Assembly (NCBI RefSeq): GCF_030271255.1
Contig: NZ_JASJOM010000003.1
Span: 390,150-454,149, forward strand
From: Peribacillus folii
GTDB lineage: Bacteria; Bacillota; Bacilli; Bacillales; DSM-1321
DNA: 64,000 nucleotides
Direction: 5' to 3'
Made by a program: the position numbers and the translations under genes. The notes under the pieces were generated by a model, which was given only the letters and a program-made list of their open reading frames with translations, ran no database searches and had not been told where the DNA came from. Of this stretch, positions 9,218 through 18,070 are shown piece after piece; position 1 is the first letter of the stretch; each line of letters starts with the position of its first letter.

Positions 9218-9976
9218 CTATGCTCCGGAATATCCAAAGACTTTCGAGATTTCCAAACAACTCTTTCTTAAATAATGAGTCAAAGGATCTTCGTAATGAT
9301 CAGGAATGCTTTCAGTGAATCCAACGGCAGTGATTGCGCCCAATAATTCTGCATTGTAATTGAAAACCGGAATGGATATGGAGGAAACGGAGGGTACAAG
9401 AGGCTCCTTGGCAAATGCGATTTTGTTTTTGTGAATTTCATGATACTCCTCCGTTTCTCTAAGAAAATCCCCAGTAACATTGCGATCTTTTTCAATCCAA
9501 TCCGCTGTCAAGGAAGGATCCTGGAATACAGTGAATACTTTCCCGGACGAAGAGGAAGGAGGTAAACGCGTACCTAGCTGGGCACCGATATTCAGATTTT
9601 GATTGGAATTCCATATTTTGGCCGTTGTAGGTCCATCGTAAGTCCAAACAGAGAAAAGGACTGTGCAGGAGGTATGGTGACTGATTTCCTGTAAATATGG
9701 AGTTATTCGGCTTGTGATGTCCTCATTCCCTATGGCTGCCATGCCATATTGAATCAGTTTGCTGCCAAGGTGATACATACCTGTTGCCTTATCACGATAT
9801 AGCAGCTCGAGTTGCGTCAACGTATTTAAATACTTATAGAGGTTACTTTTCGTTATTTCCGTCGATTCCTGAATATCCGAGAATCTTAGAGGTTTTCTTT
9901 GGGAAGCAAGCAAGTCTATAATGCTCATTCCTATTTGCAATGATTGAATCGTCGAACCAGATTTTACGATTTCCAT
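9218..9976 (-). CDS. IclR-family transcriptional regulator
   Basis: A 252-residue protein with an N-terminal winged helix (residues about 11-70: SLQIGMSIIDLLASQ, then ITKSNLYKYLNTLTQL) and a GAF-like IclR effector domain. The C-terminal part SVSSISIPVFNYNAELLGAI is typical of the family. IclR proteins often control aromatic ring-cleavage genes and bind small aromatic acids. It is divergent from the gentisate operon starting at 10257, its most likely target. The start ATG follows AGGAGAT on the minus strand. Confidence 0.88.
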   Translation of the reverse strand: MEIVKSGSTIQSLQIGMSIIDLLASQRKPLRFSDIQESTEITKSNLYKYLNTLTQLELLYRDKATGMYHLGSKLIQYGMAAIGNEDITSRITPYLQEISHHTSCTVLFSVWTYDGPTTAKIWNSNQNLNIGAQLGTRLPPSSSSGKVFTVFQDPSLTADWIEKDRNVTGDFLRETEEYHEIHKNKIAFAKEPLVPSVSSISIPVFNYNAELLGAITAVGFTESIPDHYEDPLTHYLRKSCLEISKVFGYSGA

Positions 9977-10154
9977 GAGTTAATCTCCTGCCCAGTTTTG
10001 ATTTTAAGACTAGTATATCAGAATCCTAAAATATTTAATGATTGTAGCCAGCAAAAGCTATAAAGGCATCGCATTCCGTAAATTCCCCAGTTGGAACAAA
10101 AAGACCCATTATGGGGTAGATGATACCATTTTATTAAAATGTTGGCGATAATTC

Positions 10155-10215
10155 TTGACAGTTTTCTGAAAAATAAGTTATTATTTATATAAATAGTGAA
10201 CTAAGTTATCTATTT
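10155..10215 (+). promoter_or_regulatory. Candidate promoter and inverted repeat before the gentisate operon
   Basis: TTGACA at 10155-10160 is followed 17 bases on by a weak -10 (TTATTA). Just downstream AAATAG (10191) and CTATTT (10210) form an inverted repeat with a 13-base spacer, a possible IclR operator overlapping the transcription start. Confidence 0.45.
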
Positions 10216-10256
10216 GTATAATAAATGAAAATTAAAGACGCAAAGGAGAAGGCAAA

Positions 10257-11204
10257 ATGAAATTAGTAACTTTCAGCAATGAGGGATTTAAACGTATTGG
10301 AGCCCTTTATCCGAATAACGAAATAGTTGATTTGAACTACGCCTATCAAGCCCTGCTCGAGAGCGAAGGAAAACTTCGGAGTGAACAAATTGCCGAAGCT
10401 TATGTTCCTGCAACAATGGAAGCGTTTTTACAGGGCGGGAATGAAAGTCTTTCCATCGCCGAAAAGGCTGCGGATTATGCAATCCATAATCGTGGCTCTT
10501 TCAGGCATAAGTTGATCCATGCGGTTGAAAAGATCAAACTTGAGGCTCCTGTCCAAAATCCAGGGAAGATCATTTGCGTCGGTCATAACTACCGTGAACA
10601 CATCGCTGAGATGGGACGTGAAATGCCGCCATACCCAGTGGTTTTTGCAAAGTTCGCCAATACGGTGATCGGTCCCCAGGATGACATTCCGTTCTTCCCC
10701 ATTTCTGAACAGCTGGATTATGAAGCGGAATTCGCTTTTGTCGTCGGACAAAGGGCACGAAATGTTACGCAAGAGGAAGCACTTGATTATGTAGCGGGTT
10801 ATACGATTGCCAATGATGTTACCTATCGTGATATCCAACGCCGCACGCTTGAATGGCTTCAAGGAAAAACCGTTGAAGGAAGTGCTCCGATGGGGCCTTG
10901 GTTAGTCACTTCCGGTGAACTGCCCGATCCATCGGGTTTAAATGTTCGATTGACAGTCAATGGTGAAGAACGACAAAAAACGAACACAGCCAACTTCGTA
11001 TTCGACGTGAAATATTTAGTCGAATTCCTATCAAACTTGATGACTCTTGAACCTGGAGATATTGTTCTAACAGGAACACCGGGCGGGGTAGGGGTTGCCC
11101 GTGATCCTCAAGCATTCTTAAAAGATGGTGATGTAGTCAAAATTGAAATCGACAAAATAGGCTATCTTGAAAACCGTGTGAGTCGTGCCGGGGAGGGGGA
11201 TTGA
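10257..11204 (+). CDS. Fumarylacetoacetate-hydrolase family protein, probable fumarylpyruvate hydrolase
   Basis: A 315-residue FAH-family hydrolase. The core begins at about residue 100 with GKIICVGHNYREH; acidic metal ligands appear in LDYEAEFAFVVG, and GDIVLTGTPGGVG is the C-terminal signature. The family hydrolyses C-C bonds of acyl pyruvates. Because the operon also encodes gentisate dioxygenase and a maleylpyruvate isomerase candidate, its substrate is most likely fumarylpyruvate (products fumarate and pyruvate), or maleylpyruvate if the isomerase is not used. The first 90 residues are a family-typical N-terminal extension. The start ATG follows AAAGGAG. Confidence 0.85.
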   Translation: MKLVTFSNEGFKRIGALYPNNEIVDLNYAYQALLESEGKLRSEQIAEAYVPATMEAFLQGGNESLSIAEKAADYAIHNRGSFRHKLIHAVEKIKLEAPVQNPGKIICVGHNYREHIAEMGREMPPYPVVFAKFANTVIGPQDDIPFFPISEQLDYEAEFAFVVGQRARNVTQEEALDYVAGYTIANDVTYRDIQRRTLEWLQGKTVEGSAPMGPWLVTSGELPDPSGLNVRLTVNGEERQKTNTANFVFDVKYLVEFLSNLMTLEPGDIVLTGTPGGVGVARDPQAFLKDGDVVKIEIDKIGYLENRVSRAGEGD

Positions 11205-11206
11205 TC

Positions 11207-11698
11207 ATGGCTTTTCAAGACATTGAAAAATCGATTGAATCAATTCAGCTATCATTAGATCATATTCTGGAGACAACCGAAAACCTACCGGAAGAAACGG
11301 TCCGTTTTAACCCGACAGAAGATGAATGGTCAATTATGCAGATACTTTCCCATTTAACGGAAGCCATTCCTTATTGGTTAGGTGAAGTGCAAGCGGTAGT
11401 GGCGATGCCAGGTTCCAAATGGGGCCGCGGAATGCAGGATCCCGTCCGATTGGCAGCCGTCACCGATACGGAACGGCTTTCTGTGGACAAGGTTATAACT
11501 CAAGTGAAGGAACTTAAAGATAAAGTGGAGAACGTGCTCGGGAAATTAGATGAAGAAACGCTATCTAAAGAATCTCCACACCGGAACTTTGCTAAATTCG
11601 GAAATAAACCCGTTTCTTATATCATTGATCACTTCATCGATGAACACATTTCAGGGCACTATGGACAGATCAAGCGAAATCTTTCAAAAATTAAATGA
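11207..11698 (+). CDS. DinB-superfamily protein, candidate bacillithiol-dependent maleylpyruvate isomerase
   Basis: A 163-residue four-helix DinB/YfiT-like protein. Metal-binding positions are visible: His49 in ILSHLTEA and the C-terminal histidines in IIDHFIDEHISGHYGQI. The superfamily includes mycothiol-dependent maleylpyruvate isomerase and bacillithiol S-transferases. Firmicutes lack glutathione, so the glutathione-dependent zeta-class isomerase is not expected, and this protein occupies its place between the FAH hydrolase and gentisate dioxygenase. I infer a bacillithiol-dependent isomerase. ATG 11207 is chosen because GGGGAGGGGGA ends 6 bases before it; its start lies 3 bases after the FAH stop, so translation is probably coupled. 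Confidence 0.7.
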   Translation: MAFQDIEKSIESIQLSLDHILETTENLPEETVRFNPTEDEWSIMQILSHLTEAIPYWLGEVQAVVAMPGSKWGRGMQDPVRLAAVTDTERLSVDKVITQVKELKDKVENVLGKLDEETLSKESPHRNFAKFGNKPVSYIIDHFIDEHISGHYGQIKRNLSKIK

Positions 11699-11729
11699 GG
11701 ATAGATAATAATAGAAGGTAGGGATTAGT

Positions 11730-12842
11730 GTGGCTGAAAAACTAGAATACATGAATAGTGCAATCGTAAAAGATTTTACTAAGGATATCCAGCAGTACAA
11801 TCTAGGCCCTCTGTGGGAAGCCATTCCCGCTCTGATGGACCATGAGCCCAAACCTCATGCCGAGGCTTATTTATGGAAAGAGGAGTTATTGACAAAAAAA
11901 TTGTTGGAAGCCGCTGAAATCTTTACACCCGATCGCGGCGGGGAGCGAAGGGCCATCTATTTCCAAAACCCAGGCTTAACTTATCGCAAGCCATGGGGAT
12001 GGGCTTCAACCACACAAACGCTTTATGCAGCAGTTCAATTATTACTGCCTGGTGAAGTGGCTCCTTCCCACCGACATTCCCAAAGTGCCCTCCGTTTCAT
12101 AACGAACGGGGAGGGTGCCTACACCATCGTCCAGGGGGAAAGGATCTTCATGGAAGAGGGAGATTTCTTGATTACACCTAAAAATTTATGGCATGGTCAT
12201 GGACATATTGGAGATAAACCGATGATTTGGATGGATGCCCTTGATATCCCGACCATTTATTCCATAGGCGGCACTTTTTTTGAACCATATCCTGATCGAA
12301 TTGAAACACCTATACGTCCGGATAATTTTTCAGAACTGCGTTATCATGGCGGAATGGTCCGCCCTGTATCCGATCGTTATTCACAAGTGGCTCCACTTGC
12401 CAATTACAAGTGGGAAGGCACCAATTCTGCGATTGAAGGATTGATGAATTTCGATCCAGACCCATATGAAGGTTTTGCCGTTGAATATATCAACCCTTCA
12501 AATGGGCAAACCGCCAACCCTACAATGGGGGCCTGGATGCAAAAGCTACCGCAGGGCTTTCATACGAAAGCCCATCGCCATACTCATTCCACTATCTATC
12601 AAGTACATCAAGGTACTGGATATACAGTCATTAATGGCGTCCGTTTCGATTGGTCTAAGGGAGATTATTTCGTCGTTCCGAATTGGGCTTGGCATGAGCA
12701 CGTTGCAGAAGTGGATTCCTACCTATTCTCGGTCAATGATCTTCCAATCATGGAGAGATTCGACTTGGAACAGCAACAGGCATTTGAAAGTAATAATGGG
12801 TACCAAAAGGTTGAACGTGAATTTAAACCTGTGCTGGTATAA
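11730..12842 (+). CDS. Gentisate 1,2-dioxygenase
   Basis: A 370-residue bicupin. The first cupin carries HRHSQSALRF (His114, His116) and a later His cluster WHGHGHIG (155-159) that together bind Fe(II); the second cupin has KAHRHTHSTIYQ near residue 275. Length and motifs match gentisate dioxygenases, which split the ring of gentisate with O2 to give maleylpyruvate. It starts with GTG behind GAAGGTAGGGA; ATG at 11751 is an alternative. It lies inside the gentisate operon, followed 110 bases later by the ring hydroxylase. Confidence 0.9.
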   Translation: MAEKLEYMNSAIVKDFTKDIQQYNLGPLWEAIPALMDHEPKPHAEAYLWKEELLTKKLLEAAEIFTPDRGGERRAIYFQNPGLTYRKPWGWASTTQTLYAAVQLLLPGEVAPSHRHSQSALRFITNGEGAYTIVQGERIFMEEGDFLITPKNLWHGHGHIGDKPMIWMDALDIPTIYSIGGTFFEPYPDRIETPIRPDNFSELRYHGGMVRPVSDRYSQVAPLANYKWEGTNSAIEGLMNFDPDPYEGFAVEYINPSNGQTANPTMGAWMQKLPQGFHTKAHRHTHSTIYQVHQGTGYTVINGVRFDWSKGDYFVVPNWAWHEHVAEVDSYLFSVNDLPIMERFDLEQQQAFESNNGYQKVEREFKPVLV

Positions 12843-12952
12843 AACCAGTCTAGAGGAAGGGAATCCAGTCCTTGGGCAAGAGGTCGAATGAAAGCGTTTA
12901 CCGTTAAGCGGTGCAGCATCTTATGTTAATTCAGCTAATTAAGGGGGAATGA

Positions 12953-14161
12953 ATGATGAACAGAGAAAACAAACCATTCATCGTTATCGGCGGTGGAATC
13001 GGCGGGCTGGCAACGGCTCTAGGTATTGCAGAAACGAAACAATATGTAAAAGTTTTGGAACAGGCGCCTGAATTTGGAGAAATCGGTGCAGGAATTCAAC
13101 TGGCTTCGAACGCAACCAATGTGTTGCAGCGGCTGGGAGTGATGGATAAAATTAACGAAATTGCAGTATTTCCGAAAAGGTTGGTTCTGATGGATGCTTT
13201 CTCGGGCAAGGAGCTTTCTGCCTTGGATTTAGGTGATGTTTATAAAGAAAGATATGGAGCGCCATATGTTGTTTTGCATCGTTCCGATCTGCATAAAGTA
13301 CTGGCAGAAGCCTGTGAAAGCAATCCATTCATCGAGTTGGTAACCAACCAAACCATCATTGAAGCAGTGGAAAGCGAGGGTGAAGTTGCCGTTATTGCAT
13401 CAGATGGCTCCCAACATTCAGGAACGGCCGTAATCGGTGCTGATGGTTTATGGTCGAATGCGCGCAAGCTTTTTGTGGAAGATCAACCGGTCTGCTCGCA
13501 ATATGTGGCGTATAGAGGAGCGATTCCGATGGATGAGGTAACAAGCCATGGAGATTTGGATGATGTGTATATGTGGATCGGGCCAAATCTTCATCTTGTT
13601 CAATATCCGGTTAGAAGGGGAGAACTGTACAATCAAGTAGTGGTCTTCAAAAGCTCTCAATACACAAAAGAAAATGAACAAACCAATCACTGGGGAACAC
13701 CGGATGAAATGGATCGTGTTTTTGCAGGTACTTGCGAGCTTGTCCAAAATGCAATTTCATTCATTCAACGTCAACGACGCTGGCCGATGTATGACCGCCT
13801 GCCCATTGATAATTGGACAAATGGCAGGATTACGCTTATGGGGGATGCTGCTCATCCGATGCTTCAATACTTGGCGCAAGGGGCCTGCCAGGCTTTAGAG
13901 GATGCCGCTTATTTGACGGATATGCTTCACAAGCATGGTCAGGACATTGAACAAGCATTCATGGAATATCAAGAAGAACGCATTCCTCGCACGGCAAATG
14001 TTCAGAACAGTGCAAGAATGTGGGGGGAAATCATCCACAATACGACCGACGCGGGCATTCTTCTCCGGGATACCCTCTTAACAAGTCGTACGGATAAGGA
14101 TTTCAAATTCATTGATGAATTCCACGGATATAATAAACAGGCTCGTGAACGCATTATTTGA
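12953..14161 (+). CDS. FAD-dependent aromatic-ring hydroxylase, probable 3-hydroxybenzoate 6-monooxygenase
   Basis: A 402-residue class A flavoprotein monooxygenase. The N-terminal Rossmann motif GGGIGG is at 13-18, the DG motif is VIGADGLWSNAR at about 160, and the second FAD motif is LMGDAAHPMLQYLAQGA near 300. Relatives hydroxylate salicylate or 3-hydroxybenzoate using NAD(P)H. In an operon with gentisate dioxygenase, the product is most likely gentisate, so 3-hydroxybenzoate is the favoured substrate; salicylate 5-hydroxylation is normally done by other enzymes. The start is ATG 12953 after AAGGGGG. It ends the operon. Confidence 0.82.
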   Translation: MMNRENKPFIVIGGGIGGLATALGIAETKQYVKVLEQAPEFGEIGAGIQLASNATNVLQRLGVMDKINEIAVFPKRLVLMDAFSGKELSALDLGDVYKERYGAPYVVLHRSDLHKVLAEACESNPFIELVTNQTIIEAVESEGEVAVIASDGSQHSGTAVIGADGLWSNARKLFVEDQPVCSQYVAYRGAIPMDEVTSHGDLDDVYMWIGPNLHLVQYPVRRGELYNQVVVFKSSQYTKENEQTNHWGTPDEMDRVFAGTCELVQNAISFIQRQRRWPMYDRLPIDNWTNGRITLMGDAAHPMLQYLAQGACQALEDAAYLTDMLHKHGQDIEQAFMEYQEERIPRTANVQNSARMWGEIIHNTTDAGILLRDTLLTSRTDKDFKFIDEFHGYNKQARERII

Positions 14162-14208
14162 TTTGTCTCTTTTGAGATTGGGAAGTTAGACATTTTACAA
14201 AGAATTTT

Positions 14209-14240
14209 GCCTTTTTTCCTTTTGGAAAAAAGGCTTTTTT
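14209..14240 (+). terminator. Terminator of the gentisate operon
   Basis: GCCTTTTTTCC, TTTT loop, GGAAAAAAGGC, then six T: a textbook intrinsic terminator 48 bases after the hydroxylase stop. Confidence 0.93.
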
Positions 14241-14771
14241 GCTGGTTATCAAATCATACTTCCTATTTGGTACGACTGAAAAAGGGATATAAGCCGACCT
14301 TTTCTTGAAAGTAGAAAGAAGATTAAATTAATATAATGAAATAGTAAGTGGTATGAAAATATTACGCTGACCAATATTCAAATGAAACATTATGGACAAA
14401 GGCGTTCTCCCCGTTTGATGTATATCTCATTCTCCCTAAATGAATTTTTTTACAATAGTATTTTATTTTAATCACCTATAACCGTCATTTTATAGTTTTA
14501 TTCTTTTTATTCAGAAAATTAAGATTGTTGTTTGACTTTGGTATAACAATATTATAATATGATATTAAGAAGTTGAGAGATGTTTTTATTTTATGGGAAA
14601 GAAAGCGGTTCCATTTGGGTTTCCAGAGAAAAGGAAGCATTGATTTCCATTATTGTTGTAAATGAAAGTCTTTGTTTCTATGAATCTTTAGAACGGAAAG
14701 AATCTGGATTTTTTACAAAATGGTCTTCTCCAGTTACACAGCACCTTTTATGAAATAAAGGAGGTTTAACA
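14241..14771 (+). promoter_or_regulatory. Upstream region of the second catabolic operon with a candidate sigma-A promoter
   Basis: No gene is seen. TTGACT (14532-14537) pairs with TATAAT (14553-14558, 15-base spacer) or TAATAT (14555-14560, 17-base spacer). This leaves an untranslated leader of roughly 200 bases before the ATG at 14772. No riboswitch or attenuator fold was recognised in that leader. Confidence 0.45.
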
Positions 14772-15809
14772 ATGGTAGAACATGTAGAACATCGTTCGGG
14801 CTTGGTTCGGACGGTACTGGGATTGGTGCCAGCTCAAGAACTAGGCGTTGTGCTTATTCATGAATCACTTCTTTCTGTTATGCCCGGAGCGGAATATGCT
14901 CCGGAAATTGATATGGACAAGAGTAAGATTTTTGATATCTTACATCGTAAATTAACGGGATTCCGTCGGAGTGGCGGAAATACGATTGTAGATCATCGCG
15001 GGATGTTCCATGGCCGTGACGTCAAGCTTTATGAAACGCTTTCCAAGACGACAGGGGTACATATCATAGCTTCAACAGGCTTAGGGCCAGAACGGATGCT
15101 AAGTGGATATTTCACTACCCCGCAAACTCATCCGCCAACACCTTGGCCAGCTGAACAATTTGCTGGTTTGTTCATAAAAGAGGTGATGGAAGGAATTGTC
15201 GTTCCGCGTGTGGAACGATCAGGTCCGGCAGGGATCGTGACATCAATTGCAACTCAAAGTGGGATTGTCCAAATTGAAGAGAATCTTTTCCGCGGCTGTG
15301 CACAAACTGGTATGGCAACAGGAGTGCCGGTATCCTTGCAATATGGTGCAAATGCCCTGAAAGATTTGGAAATGGTATTAAGCGAAGGCATTGAACCGCA
15401 CCGCGTCATCATCGGGGGACTTGACCGTTTGGATGCAGTTAAACGTAAAGAAGCGTTTGCTGTGGCGGAACGTGGTGCGTATGTTGCTTTAGACCATGTT
15501 GGCTGGTCTACACGAGAAGGCTATATAGATGATAGGGAGCGTGCTCGGTTAATTGCAGAACTATTCGAAAAAGGCCTAGGTGAACGTGTCTTGATTTCAA
15601 CGAATGCCGTTGGCTGTGCAAAAGGTCATGAAACAAAGGATATTGACTTCAATTACCTACTAGTACAATTCGTTCCGATCCTGCTTCAAGCAGGAGTATT
15701 GAATGAAGAAATCCGTATATTGTTAGAAGAAAATCCGCAGCGTGTACTGGCTGTTGATGCCCCCGCAACTGTCAAAAGGGAAACTGCCGCGGGATCAAAG
15801 CAAAAATAA
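14772..15809 (+). CDS. Phosphotriesterase-like protein lacking metal ligands (probable pseudoenzyme)
   Basis: The 345-residue protein is a paralogue of the phosphotriesterase/lactonase-family protein encoded next. Aligned by eye, the metal ligands are almost all lost: HEH becomes HES (His30, Ser32), the carboxylated Lys becomes Thr157, and the two barrel His become Gln190 and Gly216. The last Asp becomes Asn278. The barrel itself is well kept (NTIVDHRGMFHGRDVKLYET, GLGERVLISTNAV), so this is a folded protein, not a decayed gene. It may be a regulatory or structural partner of the neighbour, or use different chemistry. The start ATG follows AAAGGAGG; it opens a long operon. Confidence 0.82.
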   Translation: MVEHVEHRSGLVRTVLGLVPAQELGVVLIHESLLSVMPGAEYAPEIDMDKSKIFDILHRKLTGFRRSGGNTIVDHRGMFHGRDVKLYETLSKTTGVHIIASTGLGPERMLSGYFTTPQTHPPTPWPAEQFAGLFIKEVMEGIVVPRVERSGPAGIVTSIATQSGIVQIEENLFRGCAQTGMATGVPVSLQYGANALKDLEMVLSEGIEPHRVIIGGLDRLDAVKRKEAFAVAERGAYVALDHVGWSTREGYIDDRERARLIAELFEKGLGERVLISTNAVGCAKGHETKDIDFNYLLVQFVPILLQAGVLNEEIRILLEENPQRVLAVDAPATVKRETAAGSKQK

Positions 15810-15829
15810 ATGCGAGGAGGGAATCTGTT

Positions 15830-16843
15830 ATGGGGAAGGTAAATACGGTTTTAGGTCCGATCGCGTCAGAAGATCTAGGAATCACTGCAATGCATGAACA
15901 TATTGGTTTTGGTCTTCCTGGATGTGACTTGGATACTCAGTGGTGGAAAAAGCCTGAAGAAGCATTTGACGTTACCATTCAAAAGTTGCGGCGCTTTCGT
16001 GAACATGACGGTAAAACATTCGTTGATTGTACAGGCATCGGAAATGGGCGTGACATCGAATATTTCCAGGTGCTTTCTCGCAGAACTGGCGTCAATATCG
16101 TGGCCGTTACAGGTTTTGTAGCAGGGGATTCAGCGTTGCCCTATTTCCGTAACAAAACAGTTGAGTATTTGACAAACTTATTCATACATGAAATCACGGT
16201 GGGGATCGATGGTACAAGCGCAAAAGCTGGCGCTGTTAAAGTAGGCGTCAGCCGAGAAGGCTTAAGTGAACTGGATCAACGCATCTATCGGGCAGCTGCA
16301 CGTGCTGCAGTGAAAACAGGTGTCCCAATCATTACACACTTATCAACAGAACCGGAACTGGCGATTGACATTTTTGAATCCGAAGGGTTGCCTCTAAATC
16401 GTGTACTAATGGGCCATGCAGATGTTGGTCAAGATGCCGATGAAGAGCGTGATAAAATGATCGCAAGCCGAGGCGGATATGTAGGTTTCGACACGATTGG
16501 TTACGACAAGGAGATGGAAAATGCGCCATATTGGTCACGTCCCCGTCAAGACCGTGTTAAGCATTTTCTTTCTTTCCTCGAAAAAGGCTTTCTTGAACGG
16601 GCTGTGATTTCAGCCGATGCTAACTGCTGTGCACTAGGCTGGCCAGGGTTAAAGGGACACTCTGTAAACTACTTGTTTGAAGAATTCATCCCCGACCTTC
16701 GGAAAGCCGGTGTCGCTGAAGATGTATTTGAACAATTATTAGTACGTACTCCTGCAAATTTCCTTACCATGCAAGAACCTAGTTTGAAAGCAAATCCGTT
16801 ATCAAATAACGATATTGGATGTGTTCCTATTATCAAAAGCTGA
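15830..16843 (+). CDS. Phosphotriesterase-family metal hydrolase (lactonase/esterase-like)
   Basis: The 337-residue amidohydrolase-superfamily barrel has a complete two-metal site: His22 and His24 in MHEH, Lys137 in AGAVKVGV (bridging carbamylated Lys), His170 in IITHL, His196 in LMGHAD, and Asp263 in ISADAN. Natural substrates of such proteins are mostly lactones and esters rather than phosphotriesters. It follows the ligand-less paralogue by 20 bases with ribosome site GAGGAGGGA, so the two are probably made in equal amounts and could form a mixed complex. Substrate unknown; a lactone or ester from the aromatic or terpenoid pathway encoded here is the likely kind. Confidence 0.85.
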   Translation: MGKVNTVLGPIASEDLGITAMHEHIGFGLPGCDLDTQWWKKPEEAFDVTIQKLRRFREHDGKTFVDCTGIGNGRDIEYFQVLSRRTGVNIVAVTGFVAGDSALPYFRNKTVEYLTNLFIHEITVGIDGTSAKAGAVKVGVSREGLSELDQRIYRAAARAAVKTGVPIITHLSTEPELAIDIFESEGLPLNRVLMGHADVGQDADEERDKMIASRGGYVGFDTIGYDKEMENAPYWSRPRQDRVKHFLSFLEKGFLERAVISADANCCALGWPGLKGHSVNYLFEEFIPDLRKAGVAEDVFEQLLVRTPANFLTMQEPSLKANPLSNNDIGCVPIIKS

Positions 16844-16903
16844 CGCGATTATTATTGAGAGCTGAACATGTGATTTAACTAGACTAACAGGGGGGGAGCA
16901 AAG

Positions 16904-18067
16904 ATGACTATAAAAGGAAGGGCCTATATCGCGGGAGCATTCGAACATCCAATGCGTAAAGCCCCTGATAAGTCGGTTTCAGCCATACATGCTGAATGTG
17001 CCAAAGGCGCATTGGCTGACGCTGGACTCTCATTTGCAGATGTCGATGGCTATTTCTGTGCGGGTGACGCACCTGGAGGCGTCCACTCCATGGTCGATTA
17101 CCTAGGCCTTGATGTCCGGCATGCAGATGGGACAGATACAGGGGGTTCTTCATATATTGCGCACGTTTCACATGCCGCCCAGGCGATAATATCTGGAAAA
17201 TGCAATGTTGCCTTGATCACGATGGGGGGCCGTCCCCGCTCAGAAGGAAGAAGCGGTGTAAAACAAAAGATTGTCGGAGCAAATGTCCCTGAAGCACCTT
17301 TTGAACTAACTTATGGTCCGACAGCTGTAAATGAGTATGCAATGGCTACCATGCGTCATATGCACGAATATGGTACAACAAGTGAACAGCTTGCATGGGT
17401 AAAAGTTGCAGCTTCCCATCATGCCAAGCATAACCCAAATGCGATGCTGCGTGATGTAGTAACCGTAGAAGATGTGCTCTCTTCCCCCATGATTGCCGAT
17501 CCATTGCATCGTTTGGATTGCTGTGTGGTCAGTGATGGCGGCGGTGCTATTATTGTCGTAAGCCCTGAAATTGCCAAAAGCCTCAATCGTCCCCTTATCA
17601 GGGTGTTAGGTGCAGGAGAATCATCCAAGGGGCTTTTGGGAGGCAAGGCTGATCTTACTTATAGTGGTGCAGTACGGTCGGGGGCATCAGCTTTTGCCGA
17701 AGCCGGGGTAAATTCACAAGATATTAAGTATGCATCAATCTATGATAGCTTTACAATCACGGTGTTGATGCAGCTTGAGGATTTAGGTTTCTGCAAAAAG
17801 GGCGAAGGCGGAAAATTCGTTGCCGATGGAAACCTGATTTCTGGTGTTGGCAAACTTCCCATCAATACAGATGGCGGCGGGCTGAATAACAACCATCCTT
17901 CGGGCCGAGGCGGCATGATTAAACTGATAGAGGCTGTGCGGCAACTCCGTGGAGAGTCACATCCAAAGGTCCAGGTGAACAATTGTGATCTTGCACTGGT
18001 TCATGGTACTGGTGGCGGCCTCGCAAGTCGACATGGCAGTGCAACATTGATCTTGGAAAGGGTGTAG
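16904..18067 (+). CDS. Thiolase-superfamily protein without the catalytic cysteines (SCP-x/Ltp2-like)
   Basis: A 387-residue thiolase-fold protein of the SCP-x/lipid-transfer type. Where the nucleophilic Cys is expected the sequence reads DTGGSSY (Gly80 region), and the C-terminal CxGGG motif is GTGGG. The histidine motif NNNHPSGRGG is kept. A normal Claisen thiolase mechanism is therefore unlikely. Cysteine-less relatives such as the steroid side-chain enzyme Ltp2 are retro-aldolases that need a DUF35 partner, and a DUF35 gene follows 3 bases later. I infer a CoA-ester aldolase or lyase. Ribosome site GGGGGGGAG precedes the ATG. Confidence 0.78.
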   Translation: MTIKGRAYIAGAFEHPMRKAPDKSVSAIHAECAKGALADAGLSFADVDGYFCAGDAPGGVHSMVDYLGLDVRHADGTDTGGSSYIAHVSHAAQAIISGKCNVALITMGGRPRSEGRSGVKQKIVGANVPEAPFELTYGPTAVNEYAMATMRHMHEYGTTSEQLAWVKVAASHHAKHNPNAMLRDVVTVEDVLSSPMIADPLHRLDCCVVSDGGGAIIVVSPEIAKSLNRPLIRVLGAGESSKGLLGGKADLTYSGAVRSGASAFAEAGVNSQDIKYASIYDSFTITVLMQLEDLGFCKKGEGGKFVADGNLISGVGKLPINTDGGGLNNNHPSGRGGMIKLIEAVRQLRGESHPKVQVNNCDLALVHGTGGGLASRHGSATLILERV

Positions 18068-18070
18068 CTT

